Shown piece by piece: positions 42,335 to 50,740 of a stretch of 55,927 bases of DNA. A program made the position numbers and the translations under genes. Under the pieces are notes generated by a model. That model was not told the origin of the DNA, searched no databases, and saw nothing but the letters and a program-made list of their open reading frames with translations. Source of the DNA: Desulfobulbaceae bacterium (lineage in GTDB: Bacteria; Desulfobacterota; Desulfobulbia; Desulfobulbales; Desulfobulbaceae). Numbering within the stretch: the first letter of the stretch is position 1; each line of letters starts with the position of its first letter. The stretch covers positions 1-55,927 of the forward strand of contig JANTGH010000004.1 in the NCBI GenBank assembly GCA_024763055.1, read 5' to 3'.

Positions 42335-43120
42335 CTATACACCCAGAATTTGTTCAATATGGCCGGTAACCTGAGGATGTAGACCCAGACCTGATGCCAG
42401 CTGCTGCATGTATTGCCGCTCAGCTGGAGTATCCACCTCAATGGCAAGCAAGGAAGCCGAATATATTTGCGCTGCCATTTCAGGTTCGCCACCTGCTGAG
42501 GCAATTACCGCATCAATGTCCATGGGCTTGTTTGCCTCGGACAGGAAAAATTGTTTTTCTTCTTCAGTGAGCCCATTTTCCTGTAACTTGCCGACGATTT
42601 TTTGAATTTCCACGTCATCAATATTACCATCGGCTTTTGCCGCGTTAATCATGGCTTTGACGATTATCTCGGCATCTTGTTCAAGGGCCGCTATGTCTTG
42701 AGGGGTCTGGGGTTCAAACAGAGCCCTTGGTGTGTTATGTGGGGTCTGGCCGGCTTTTTGTAGAGCGGACAGGGCAAGAGAGGCCAGCATTGCAAGCCCT
42801 CCTCCTCCTATTGCTCCCCTGGCGGAACTCTTTCCTCCGCCAAGCAAGGCCCCTGCCAGAGCGCCAAGCCCGCCAAGTGCAGCCTTATTGTTGCCAAGAC
42901 TGCCAAGCACCTCCCCAATTACCCCTCCAAGCCCACCAACACCAGCCTGGCCCATCTGGCCCGATTGCTGTCCGCCAAGCATCTGCCCAAGACTGCCGAC
43001 AATATCTCCGAGTGATCCACCAGATCCGCCGGCGCCAAAGGCATTTGCCATCCGATTACCACTTGACTGCGACATGCCCTGCTGTACCATTGTCCCAAGA
43101 ATGTCCATAAATCCAGCCAT
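42335..43120 (-). CDS. DUF533 (YebE/TerB-like) protein
   Basis: A 261-aa protein. The N-terminal half is low-complexity Gly, Ser and Gln with a hydrophobic Gly/Ala/Leu region (GALAGALLGGGKSSARGAIGGGGLAMLASLALSAL). The C-terminal half is TerB-like (LEQDAEIIVKAMINAAKADGNIDDVEIQKIVGKL...ERQYMQQLASGLGLHPQVTGHIEQILG). The whole matches DUF533. ATG 43120 has GGAGGACAGT upstream and gives MAGFMDILG; the in-frame ATG at 43132 lacks a ribosome site. Role unknown; members are associated with the inner membrane and stress. Confidence 0.85.
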   Translation of the reverse strand: MAGFMDILGTMVQQGMSQSSGNRMANAFGAGGSGGSLGDIVGSLGQMLGGQQSGQMGQAGVGGLGGVIGEVLGSLGNNKAALGGLGALAGALLGGGKSSARGAIGGGGLAMLASLALSALQKAGQTPHNTPRALFEPQTPQDIAALEQDAEIIVKAMINAAKADGNIDDVEIQKIVGKLQENGLTEEEKQFFLSEANKPMDIDAVIASAGGEPEMAAQIYSASLLAIEVDTPAERQYMQQLASGLGLHPQVTGHIEQILGV

Positions 43121-43165
43121 ACTGTCCTCCACAAGTATTTACGTGTTGATTATAGTTATAGGTGA

Positions 43166-43822
43166 TTATCTACCCATCTGGGCAATAAAGGCGTTTGATT
43201 GGCCAATGGCCGCGTTCATCTTTTTAATCAGACTGTCGATGTCTTTTTCCAGCGACGAGAATTCCGACTGCAGGGAGCCGATGGCCTGAGCGTTGAGATT
43301 ATGTTTGAGAAAAAGAACATTATCACGAAACGTCTTCAGTACCGGGGTCATGCTTGCCTCTGCCGCACGCATGGAGTGCAGCATTTCTTTGTAACGTGAT
43401 CTGGTTTCCTTAAGCTGCTGTTTGCTGGAACGACGAAGGTCTTTGTTTTCATACAGCCCGAGTTCATCTTCCCATTCGTCAAACAGGGCATCGGAGACGT
43501 CTTCTACCTTGTCAATTCGATCAGAGACCTTTTTTGCCGCCTTTTCACAGTCGATATATTCTTCGTCAAGCAGCTCGTACGCCTTTTTCAAGTCGGTATT
43601 TTTTAATTGCACGACGGAACCGAATTGTTCCAGTGCTGATTTGAACTGTTGCTGTGCCTCTGCCTGGGAATCTCTTGCCCCTTCAACTCGGTCAATGAGA
43701 ATGTCACGCTTGTGGACACCGACTTTTTCCATGGCTGAATAATATGTTCTGGAACAGCCTCCTGCAAGCAGGCAGCAAAACAGTAACAGAATAAAGCTAT
43801 GAAAGGAGTGGTGGTAATTCAT
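43166..43822 (-). CDS. DUF2959 lipoprotein
   Basis: A 218-aa predicted lipoprotein: signal peptide with lipobox LLAGGC (Cys23), then TYYSAMEKVGVHKRDILIDRVEGARDSQAEAQQQFKSAL, the DUF2959 signature, and long helices (LDEEYIDCEKAAKKVSDRIDKVEDVSDALFDEWEDEL). It is probably a helical bundle anchored to a membrane facing the periplasm. GGAGAAG precedes the ATG. The function of the family is unknown. Confidence 0.87.
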   Translation of the reverse strand: MNYHHSFHSFILLLFCCLLAGGCSRTYYSAMEKVGVHKRDILIDRVEGARDSQAEAQQQFKSALEQFGSVVQLKNTDLKKAYELLDEEYIDCEKAAKKVSDRIDKVEDVSDALFDEWEDELGLYENKDLRRSSKQQLKETRSRYKEMLHSMRAAEASMTPVLKTFRDNVLFLKHNLNAQAIGSLQSEFSSLEKDIDSLIKKMNAAIGQSNAFIAQMGR

Positions 43823-44080
43823 TTTTCTTCTCCAGAGGGTAATTTCATTAAGACGGTATGTGTCACCTTGCCTGTAACTCTTTTGGTTACCACTTAAGCT
43901 CTGCTATGAATAATTGCGTAATGAAAAACACAATACACAGGAACCATTGCATTTTCAGCGATGTTATCTTTGCTTACTCGGTTGAGCTTTGCTGGAAATC
44001 AGTGTTTCTTCCGGCGCAGTAGTCAAAAAAATAAACTATTAAATGAATAAAAAAAGCAGGATATTAATTCGCGTTAGAAG

Positions 44081-44662
44081 TCAGGGTTTTTTATTCTCGT
44101 TTTTCTCTATAGAAGAAAAAGATACATCCGGCATCTCTCGCTGGGTGGCCAGTTCCAACGCAAGGTAGTCCTGTTTTTCAAAGTCAAACTTGCGGGCAAG
44201 CAGGGAAGCCGGAAAGGAGTCAACCATGGTGTTAAAACGGGAAATATAGCTGTTATAACGATTTCTTGCCTGTTGTATATCCTGCTCAATTTCATTAAGG
44301 CTGTTTTGTAGACTAAGAAAGTTGGTACTGGCCTTCAAATCCGGATATGCCTCGGCAACGGCAAGCAATCCACCTATATTACGAGAAATTTTTTGCTCCT
44401 GTTCTATGCGTCCAGGATCAGAGACCATGCCTAATTGCCGGGTTTTCTCCTGAAAAATTTTTCCCTCGTGGGCGCTGTAGCCTTCGATTATCTGTACAAG
44501 ATTCGGGATCAGGTTTGCCCGCCGTTTCAGGGCAACATCAATGGCGTTTAATGACTCTTCAATCCTGTTCTTGTATTTGATAAATCTGTTGTACGCCCCG
44601 ATCGTCCAGGCTGTGAGAACAACAGTTACAAACAATGTAGGGATAATTATTTCCGGGTTCAT
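44081..44662 (-). CDS. lemA: LemA family protein
   Basis: A 193-aa protein with an N-terminal transmembrane helix (IIIPTLFVTVVLTAWTIGAYNRFI) and the LemA helical domain: RIEESLNAIDVALKRRANLIPNLVQIIEGYSAHE, then AVAEAYPDLKASTNFLSLQNSLNEIEQDIQQARNRYN and the ending DFEKQDYLALE. Family role is unsettled. It starts 13 bp after the HU stop with no strong ribosome site, so translation may depend on coupling to HU. The 258 bp to the next gene downstream show no clear hairpin terminator. Confidence 0.93.
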   Translation of the reverse strand: MNPEIIIPTLFVTVVLTAWTIGAYNRFIKYKNRIEESLNAIDVALKRRANLIPNLVQIIEGYSAHEGKIFQEKTRQLGMVSDPGRIEQEQKISRNIGGLLAVAEAYPDLKASTNFLSLQNSLNEIEQDIQQARNRYNSYISRFNTMVDSFPASLLARKFDFEKQDYLALELATQREMPDVSFSSIEKNENKKP

Positions 44663-44675
44663 GGGCTGAGTGTAA

Positions 44676-44948
44676 TTATTTTATCGTTTCAGCGAGCTGT
44701 TTGCCGGCCCTGAATTTAACAACTTTTTTGGCCGCTATGTTCATTGTTTCACCGTTTTGCGGATTTCTGCAGGTTCGGGCGGCCCGTTTGGCCACTGAAA
44801 AAGTGCCGAAGCCGATCAGGGAAATTTTTTCTCCATTAGACAGTGCCCCGGTCAGGGTCTGCATAAATCCCTGCAGGGCTCGGCCTGCTTCCACTTTACT
44901 TAAATTCGTAGACCGGGCGATAGTGTTGATTAATTCCGTTTTGTTCAT
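44676..44948 (-). CDS. hup: HU-family DNA-binding protein
   Basis: A 90-aa nucleoid protein: MNKTELINTIARSTNLSKVEAGRALQGF, ISLIGFGTFSVAKRAARTCRNPQNGETMNIAAKKVVKFRAGKQLAE. The DNA-binding arm is complete, with RNPQNGE where HU has RNPxTGE. GGAGG precedes ATG 44948. LemA is the next gene downstream in the same unit. Confidence 0.95.
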   Translation of the reverse strand: MNKTELINTIARSTNLSKVEAGRALQGFMQTLTGALSNGEKISLIGFGTFSVAKRAARTCRNPQNGETMNIAAKKVVKFRAGKQLAETIK

Positions 44949-45491
44949 TGGTTGTTCCTCCTTATTCGACGTTGATTAAACGGGGTTTTGAATTGCACAA
45001 CTCAAGTCCCCCTTAATTGGTTATTTTTTGTAAAGATATTTCGCGTGGACCTGATTGATCAGTTGTTGTTTTCAACCCTTCAAATTCTTGCGGTAAGCCC
45101 TCCATAAGAATAAGAATTGCCCGATAAAAAAAACAGCAGCCGACATGGAAGAGCTTTTTTACCTGTTGAGGTGCATTTTCACAGTACAATGACCGTCGTC
45201 GGTATGATATGCTTTCGTATTCGCTATTTCATATGTCTCAGAAAGACAATGCGAAAACACGTATCCCGTACTCGCTGGTCGTCGATCCGGACAATATAAA
45301 TATTTTGAAACATACTTCTCTTGAGAAGTGATAACAAGGATTATTCATAAGGGTAAAGAATATTTTTCCTGGGGTAAATATTTGGTAAGTTTGGTAATTT
45401 TTGATTCATATTTTTCCGCCTCGTGGTGGTAAGAGTATGAATGTGAATAAAACGCGACGCTGTGTCGTTAAAATGATTTAAGGAGAGAACT
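44949..45491. other. 543-bp intergenic region between hup and CYTH gene
   Basis: A divergent region expected to hold promoters in both directions; none with good hexamers could be fixed. It contains an inverted repeat ACTTCTC/GAGAAGT (45314-45320, 45323-45329). A frame at 45209-45331 encodes a 40-aa peptide without a ribosome site. The last bases carry AAGGAGAG of the CYTH gene. Confidence 0.45.
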
Positions 45492-45980
45492 GTGGGAACC
45501 GAGATTGAACGGAAGTTTTTACTTGTCGGCAATAACTGGAAAAAACTTGCCCGGGGAATAGTTTATCGACAGGGGTATCTTCATTCCTCAAGAGAACGGA
45601 CCGTGCGGGTTCGTATCGCCGGCAACAGAGGATTTTTAACTATTAAAGGAGGTGGAGTTGGTATTAGCCGGATGGAGTTTGAGTATCAGATTCCAGTGGA
45701 AGATGCCGAGATCATACTTGAAAAACTCTGTGAGAAGCCGTTCATTGAAAAGAAGCGCTACAAAATTGAGTATGCTGGATTCACCTGGGAAGTGGACGAA
45801 TTTTTTGGTGAAAACGACGGATTAACTATGGCCGAGATTGAACTGACGAGCGAAGAACAACCCTTTGACAAACCACCCTGGGTTGGAAAAGAGGTCAGTG
45901 GCGATCCCCGTTATTTCAATGCTGTTTTGAGTAAATTTCCCTACACCACCTGGGACAAAAAAAAGCAGGGAGCAGAGTAA
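45492..45980 (+). CDS. CYTH-domain protein (triphosphate tunnel enzyme family)
   Basis: A 162-aa CYTH protein starting at GTG 45492 behind AAGGAGAG. It opens GTEIERKFLLVG, the ExExK signature, and carries the Arg/Lys/Glu ladder of the triphosphate tunnel (TVRVRIAGNRGFLTIKGG, RMEFEYQIP, EKKRYKIEYAGFTWEVDEF, MAEIELTSEEQPF). Bacterial members mostly hydrolyse tripolyphosphate or nucleoside triphosphates; a few are adenylate cyclases. The precise activity cannot be read from sequence. Confidence 0.9.
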   Translation: MGTEIERKFLLVGNNWKKLARGIVYRQGYLHSSRERTVRVRIAGNRGFLTIKGGGVGISRMEFEYQIPVEDAEIILEKLCEKPFIEKKRYKIEYAGFTWEVDEFFGENDGLTMAEIELTSEEQPFDKPPWVGKEVSGDPRYFNAVLSKFPYTTWDKKKQGAE

Positions 45981-46016
45981 GAAAAAAAAAGCCTCGCCGG
46001 AAGGCTCCGGCGAGGC
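45981..46016 (-). terminator. intrinsic terminator of pyruvate:ferredoxin oxidoreductase gene
   Basis: Perfect 11-bp stem (45991-46001 with 46006-46016), loop of 4 nt. On the minus strand it is followed by nine T, so it ends the oxidoreductase transcript. It also lies just after the convergent CYTH gene. Confidence 0.9.
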
Positions 46017-46050
46017 AGGGAAAAATAATTTCGTTTAACAACGAAGAGGA

Positions 46051-49000
46051 CTACTCGATTTCCAGAGCTTTGAGACGTCCCTGCAGTACTTTCCAGGATT
46101 TATCTACATCTTGCTGCGCTTCTGCCATAAGGGTATCCGCCATTTCAGGATTGGCCATTTTCAGCATCCGGTAACGATTTTCGCCCTGAGCGTACTCGGC
46201 AAAGGGGATGGTTGGCGCCTTGGAATCAATAATCAAAGGATTTTTTCCCTCATCCTCAAGAAGCGGGTTATAGCGATACAGCGGCCAATGACCGCAGGCA
46301 ACGGCTTTTTTCTGCTGTTCATGCGCTGTCGCCATATTGATACCGTGGTTGATGCAATGGGCATAGGCAATGATTATGGACGGGCCGTCATACGCCTCGG
46401 CCTCATTAATAGCTTTTACAAGCTGCTGTGGATTGGCCCCTAACGAGACCCGGGCCACATAGATATTGCCGTAGGTAGAAAAGATCATGCCCATGTCTTT
46501 TTTCGGCATTCTTTTACCGCCGGCGGCAAACTGGGCCACAGCCGCACGTGGGGTGGATTTGGACATTTGGCCACCGGTGTTAGAATAGACCTCGGTATCA
46601 AGAACCAGTACATTGACATTCTCACCCGAGGCCAGAACGTGATCCAGTCCGCCATATCCGATGTCATAGGCCCAGCCGTCACCACCAAAGATCCAGACCG
46701 ATTTTTTCACGAGATAATCAGCAACATGATAAAGACGCTTGGCAACTATTGAGCTTGATTTACTTAAGCTTTCTTTCAGGGATGCGACCTGCTCACGCTG
46801 GGCTTCTATTTCTTCCTGTGTCTTTTGGCTGGCTGAAAGCAGTTCTTTAACAAATTTTTTAGTAATCAGTTTTTCTGCAGCAGCAGCTTGCAGTAATTCT
46901 GCAGCCTGGTAGGAAAGTTTGTTCACCGACTGGCGCATACCGAGACCGAATTCGGCATTATCTTCAAACAGGGAGTTTGACCAGGCCGGACCACGACCAT
47001 CCGCATTTTTTGCATATGGGGTGGTCGGCAGGTTGCCCCCGTAGATGGATGAACAACCGGTGGCATTGGCGATCAGCATCCGGTCCCCAAACAGCTGCGT
47101 CACCAGTTTGATGTACGGAGTCTCGCCGCAACCGGCACAGGCGCCGGAGAATTCAAACAGCGGTCTCTTCAACTGGCTGCCTTTAATGGACGCCGGGTTG
47201 ATCAGGCTGCTGTCCATCTCCGGCAGGGCCATGAACAGATCCCAGTTTTTAGCCTCACGCTTGGTGACCGCCTCGGTGTTGGCGATCATTTTAAGGGCTG
47301 ATTCGCCGGTCTTTTTACCGTTCTTGTCCTTTTTCATGGCCGGACAGACTCTGACGCAGTGGCTACAGCCGACACAGTCACGGGTAGAGATCTGGATGGT
47401 AAATTTTTTACCTTTGAACTCCTTTCCGACGGCATTGGCGGTTTTAAAGGATTTAGGCGCCTTGACCGCTTTGAGTTCAGCTGGAGTAACGATCTTCATC
47501 CGAATACAGGCATGGGGACAGACGAGGGAACAACGTCCGCACTGGATGCAGGTTTCAGCATCCCATTGCGGCACATGGACGGCAATGTTCCGTTTTTCCC
47601 ATTGGGTGGTGGCTGTTGGCCATCGGCCATCGGCAGGAACCTGGGAAATCTTCAATTCTTCACCTTTTCCTTCGATCATTTTGGCGGTAACTTCCTTGAC
47701 GAACTCGGGCGCTTCCTCAGGGACTGTGGGCGGCAGTTTGTGACCACTGATACGTTTGGGAACCTTGATCTGAACAATGTTGTTTACGGCCCCGTCAACG
47801 GCATCATAATTCATTTTGACGACCTTATCGCCTTTCTTGCCGTAGGTCTTTTTAATAGCATCCTTGATCGCCTTGATGGCCTCGTTTTTCTTGAGGATGC
47901 CCGAAATCAAGAAGAAGGCGGTCTGCATGATCATATTGATGCGGGCGCCAAGGCCGAGGGCCTCGGCCAGCTTAATGGCATCTATGACATAAAATTTCGC
48001 CTTTTTGTCGATAAGCTGCTGCTGCACCTTGGCGGGCAGGTGATCCCAGACCTTGGTTTTCGGGTAGGGAGAGGTCAGCAGGAAGGTACCGCCGTCTTCC
48101 AGGTTTGCCAGCATGTCGTAATGATCAAGGAAAGTGAAGTTATGGCAGGCAACAAAGTTTGCCTTGTTGATCAGATACGGCGCTTCAACCTGATTTTCGC
48201 CAAAGCGCAGATGGGACACGGTCATGGATCCTGATTTTTTCGAATCGTAGACAAAGTACCCTTGAGCGGAATTGTCCGTCTCCGTACCGATAATTTTGAT
48301 GGTATTTTTATTGGCGCCGACGGTTCCGTCGGAACCGAGACCGAAAAACATGGCTCGATAGACGTCTTTGCCTTCAATGTTAAAGGAGGCATCGTAATCT
48401 ATGCTGGTAAAGGCAACGTCATCATGCGGTCCGACGCAGAAGTGGTTTTTGGGCGCCATGACGGCCATATTGTCATAAACAGCCTTAACCATGGCCGGGC
48501 TGAATTCAGCGGAACCAAGACCATAGCGACCGGTCAGGATCAACGGCATGAACAGGGTCGGATTTGCTTCAACCGCCTCGCCGATTGCAGCACGGACATC
48601 AAGATATAATGCTTCTCCCATGGAACCGGGTTCTTTGGAACGATCCAGTACCGTAATCCGCTCAACTGTTGAGGGGAGGGCATTGACCATGGCCGCGGCA
48701 TCAAAGGGACGATACAGCCGAACAATGACCATACCTAATTTGCGGCCCTGTGCGGCAAGATAGTCTATGGTCGCGGCGGCGGTCTCGGCGCCGGAGCCCA
48801 TGATGACAATGACATCGGTGGCGTCGGGAGCGCCGTGGTAATCAAAGAGGTGATACCTTCGGCCGGTGAGGGCGGCAAATTTGTCCATGGTTTCCTGAAC
48901 AATGGCCGGCACGGCATTATAGTATTTATTGACTGTCTCGCGACCGGTGAAATAAAGATCCGGGTTCTGGGCTGTCCCGGACATGGAGGGTCGATCGGGG

Positions 49001-49626
49001 GTCAGTGCCCGTTTTCGATGCTCAATGATCAGGTCTTCGTCAATAATCTCCCGCATGTCGTCATCGGAGAGTTGTTCCATTTTTTGGATCTCATGGGAGG
49101 TGCGGAAGCCGTCAAAAAAATGCATGAACGGGATGCGCGAGGCAAGGGTGGCCTGGGTGGAAATCAGGGCCATGTCCTGAGCTTCCTGTACGTTTTGTGA
49201 ACAGAGTGCGGCCCATCCGGTCTGGCGGGCTGCCATAATGTCACCATGGTCACCAAAAATTGACAGTCCCTGGGCGGCTATGGAACGGGCCGTGATATGG
49301 AAGACCGTAGGCGTCAGTTCACCGGCGATTTTGTACATGTTCGGGATCATCAGCAGTAATCCCTGGGAGGCGGTAAAGGTCGTGCACAGGGCGCCGGTTG
49401 TGAGGGAGCCGTGCAGAGAGCCGGCCACGCCTCCTTCAGACTGCATCTGGGAAATGACAGGGATGGAACCCCAGATATTTTTCTGTTTGGCATTGGCCTT
49501 GGCATCAGCCTCCGCTGCCATGGGTGAAGAAGGGGTAATCGGATAAATAGTGATTACTTCACTGGTGGCGTAGGCGACATGGGTGCATGCCTGGTTTCCG
49601 TCAATGGTGACCATTTTTCTTGACAT
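46051..49626 (-). CDS. nifJ: pyruvate:ferredoxin (flavodoxin) oxidoreductase
   Basis: A 1191-aa single-chain enzyme oxidising pyruvate to acetyl-CoA and CO2 with reduction of ferredoxin or flavodoxin. Domains in order: I (GNQACTHVAYATSEVITIYPITPSSPMAAEAD), II-IV (FGLGSDGTVGANKNTIKI), ferredoxin domain with CIQCGRCSLVCPHAC and CVGCSHCVRVCP, then the thiamine-diphosphate domain with FSGACAGCGETPYIKL, GGDGWAYDIGYGGLDHVL and DTEVYSNTGGQ. AAGGAGA precedes ATG 49626. Monomeric homodimer-type enzymes of this length are typical of sulfate reducers. Ends at a strong terminator. Confidence 0.97.
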   Translation of the reverse strand: MSRKMVTIDGNQACTHVAYATSEVITIYPITPSSPMAAEADAKANAKQKNIWGSIPVISQMQSEGGVAGSLHGSLTTGALCTTFTASQGLLLMIPNMYKIAGELTPTVFHITARSIAAQGLSIFGDHGDIMAARQTGWAALCSQNVQEAQDMALISTQATLASRIPFMHFFDGFRTSHEIQKMEQLSDDDMREIIDEDLIIEHRKRALTPDRPSMSGTAQNPDLYFTGRETVNKYYNAVPAIVQETMDKFAALTGRRYHLFDYHGAPDATDVIVIMGSGAETAAATIDYLAAQGRKLGMVIVRLYRPFDAAAMVNALPSTVERITVLDRSKEPGSMGEALYLDVRAAIGEAVEANPTLFMPLILTGRYGLGSAEFSPAMVKAVYDNMAVMAPKNHFCVGPHDDVAFTSIDYDASFNIEGKDVYRAMFFGLGSDGTVGANKNTIKIIGTETDNSAQGYFVYDSKKSGSMTVSHLRFGENQVEAPYLINKANFVACHNFTFLDHYDMLANLEDGGTFLLTSPYPKTKVWDHLPAKVQQQLIDKKAKFYVIDAIKLAEALGLGARINMIMQTAFFLISGILKKNEAIKAIKDAIKKTYGKKGDKVVKMNYDAVDGAVNNIVQIKVPKRISGHKLPPTVPEEAPEFVKEVTAKMIEGKGEELKISQVPADGRWPTATTQWEKRNIAVHVPQWDAETCIQCGRCSLVCPHACIRMKIVTPAELKAVKAPKSFKTANAVGKEFKGKKFTIQISTRDCVGCSHCVRVCPAMKKDKNGKKTGESALKMIANTEAVTKREAKNWDLFMALPEMDSSLINPASIKGSQLKRPLFEFSGACAGCGETPYIKLVTQLFGDRMLIANATGCSSIYGGNLPTTPYAKNADGRGPAWSNSLFEDNAEFGLGMRQSVNKLSYQAAELLQAAAAEKLITKKFVKELLSASQKTQEEIEAQREQVASLKESLSKSSSIVAKRLYHVADYLVKKSVWIFGGDGWAYDIGYGGLDHVLASGENVNVLVLDTEVYSNTGGQMSKSTPRAAVAQFAAGGKRMPKKDMGMIFSTYGNIYVARVSLGANPQQLVKAINEAEAYDGPSIIIAYAHCINHGINMATAHEQQKKAVACGHWPLYRYNPLLEDEGKNPLIIDSKAPTIPFAEYAQGENRYRMLKMANPEMADTLMAEAQQDVDKSWKVLQGRLKALEIE

Positions 49627-49684
49627 AAATCGTTCTCCTTACACAGGTAGTTTGTCGTTTGTCGGCAAGATTCCGCCGTTCAAT

Positions 49685-50374
49685 TTATTTTTTTTGTTTG
49701 GAAGGCAGGTTTTGGAGTTCGTCCTTATTATGAGAGATTATATGGTAATTCTCAAGAGCTGAAATATCTTTTTCGAAATCAGACAGTTTATCTTCGTCAA
49801 TGGAAATGCGTATAGCCACACGTTTCTGGTTTGTCGGCCCATCGTTAAACGAGGTGAGGATGGAGAGGACCTGAGCGTTATAGTTGCGCAGAATATCGAT
49901 AACCCGGGTAACTGACCCGCGGGCATCGGGCATGTCGATCACGTATTGATTGGCTCCGTCCTGGATGCCTGTGGCGTGAATAAAACCGCGCAGGATATCT
50001 GTTTCGCTGAGCAGACCGACCAGGTTGTTTTCATCATCAAGGATCATGATCCCGGATATTTTTTCTTTCAGCATAACAAGAGCGGCCTTCTCCAGTGTGT
50101 CGTCCTGGTGAAGGGAGATACATTTGTCGGTCATCACATCTTTTATTTTCATTTCCGACAGCAGGTAGTTCATCTCATGGATATCAATATCGGAGGTGGA
50201 CGATGGAGAGGCCTCTTTCAGGTCACGGTCAGTGACCACACCGGCTAATTTCCCCTGGGAGAGAACCGGCAGCCGCCTGATATTATTTTCTTTCATGATT
50301 CGGTTGGCCCGCATCACGGACGTGTTGGCATCAACGGTCAGTACCGCGGTTGCCATCCAGTCTTTTATCAACAT
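49685..50374 (-). CDS. tandem CBS - ACT domain protein
   Basis: A 229-aa soluble protein with two CBS motifs (MATAVLTVDANTSVMRANRIMKENNIRRLPVL...VVTDRDL; MTDKCISLHQDDTLEKAALVMLKEKISGIMIL...LLSETDILRGF) and a C-terminal ACT-like domain (VIDMPDARGSVTRVIDILRNYNAQVLSI). This is the AcuB-like arrangement; CBS pairs bind adenine nucleotides. GAGGAGG precedes ATG 50374. It lies 58 bp upstream of the oxidoreductase gene on the same strand, so it may be co-transcribed and report energy state. Confidence 0.9.
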   Translation of the reverse strand: MLIKDWMATAVLTVDANTSVMRANRIMKENNIRRLPVLSQGKLAGVVTDRDLKEASPSSTSDIDIHEMNYLLSEMKIKDVMTDKCISLHQDDTLEKAALVMLKEKISGIMILDDENNLVGLLSETDILRGFIHATGIQDGANQYVIDMPDARGSVTRVIDILRNYNAQVLSILTSFNDGPTNQKRVAIRISIDEDKLSDFEKDISALENYHIISHNKDELQNLPSKQKK

Positions 50375-50683
50375 AAAAACCTCCTCAATTGGGACAGTTG
50401 TTCGGTCGGAGATAACGCCTGAAAAAATGGAAATTATAGAGCAGTATCGTTACCCGAAAAATATCAAACCTGCAGTCAGGTAAGGCGATGACAGGCATAA
50501 TATTAAAAATTTACAGGAATTTTATACTATAAATGAAGTTGGGTTTCGTTGCAATATTAAAGCGATGTGATTGGCCTGGAAATATGGCGTTCCATACCGA
50601 AAACGTGGCATTTTCTGGTGTTTTCCGAAATAATCTGCTCTAATGTATCTTCGTCTACAAATTTAATATGTTAAGGAAATTTA
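50375..50683. other. divergent intergenic region
   Basis: AT-rich region between the CBS-ACT gene (minus) and the pabBC unit (plus). No promoter with good hexamers and no RNA structure was recognised. No sigma54-type GG-N10-GC pair was found. Confidence 0.4.
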
Positions 50684-50740
50684 ATGACTACCCTGTGGGA
50701 TTCCCTTTATAATTCACCTGTTATTTATGCAAGGCATTGA
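50684..50740 (+). CDS. possible 18-aa leader peptide overlapping pabBC start
   Basis: ATG 50684 follows TTAAGGAAATTTA, a better ribosome site than anything before the pabBC ATG. It encodes MTTLWDSLYNSPVIYARH and stops with TGA at 50738, 11 bases past the pabBC start at 50727, in another frame. This is the layout of a translational-coupling leader. The peptide shows no run of one amino acid, so attenuation is not indicated. Confidence 0.35.
   Translation: MTTLWDSLYNSPVIYARH

Noticed and set aside
45209-45331. 40-codon frame MLSYSLFHM...HTSLEK
   Set aside because: Codon pattern is tolerable but there is no ribosome site and no family resemblance; too weak to call.
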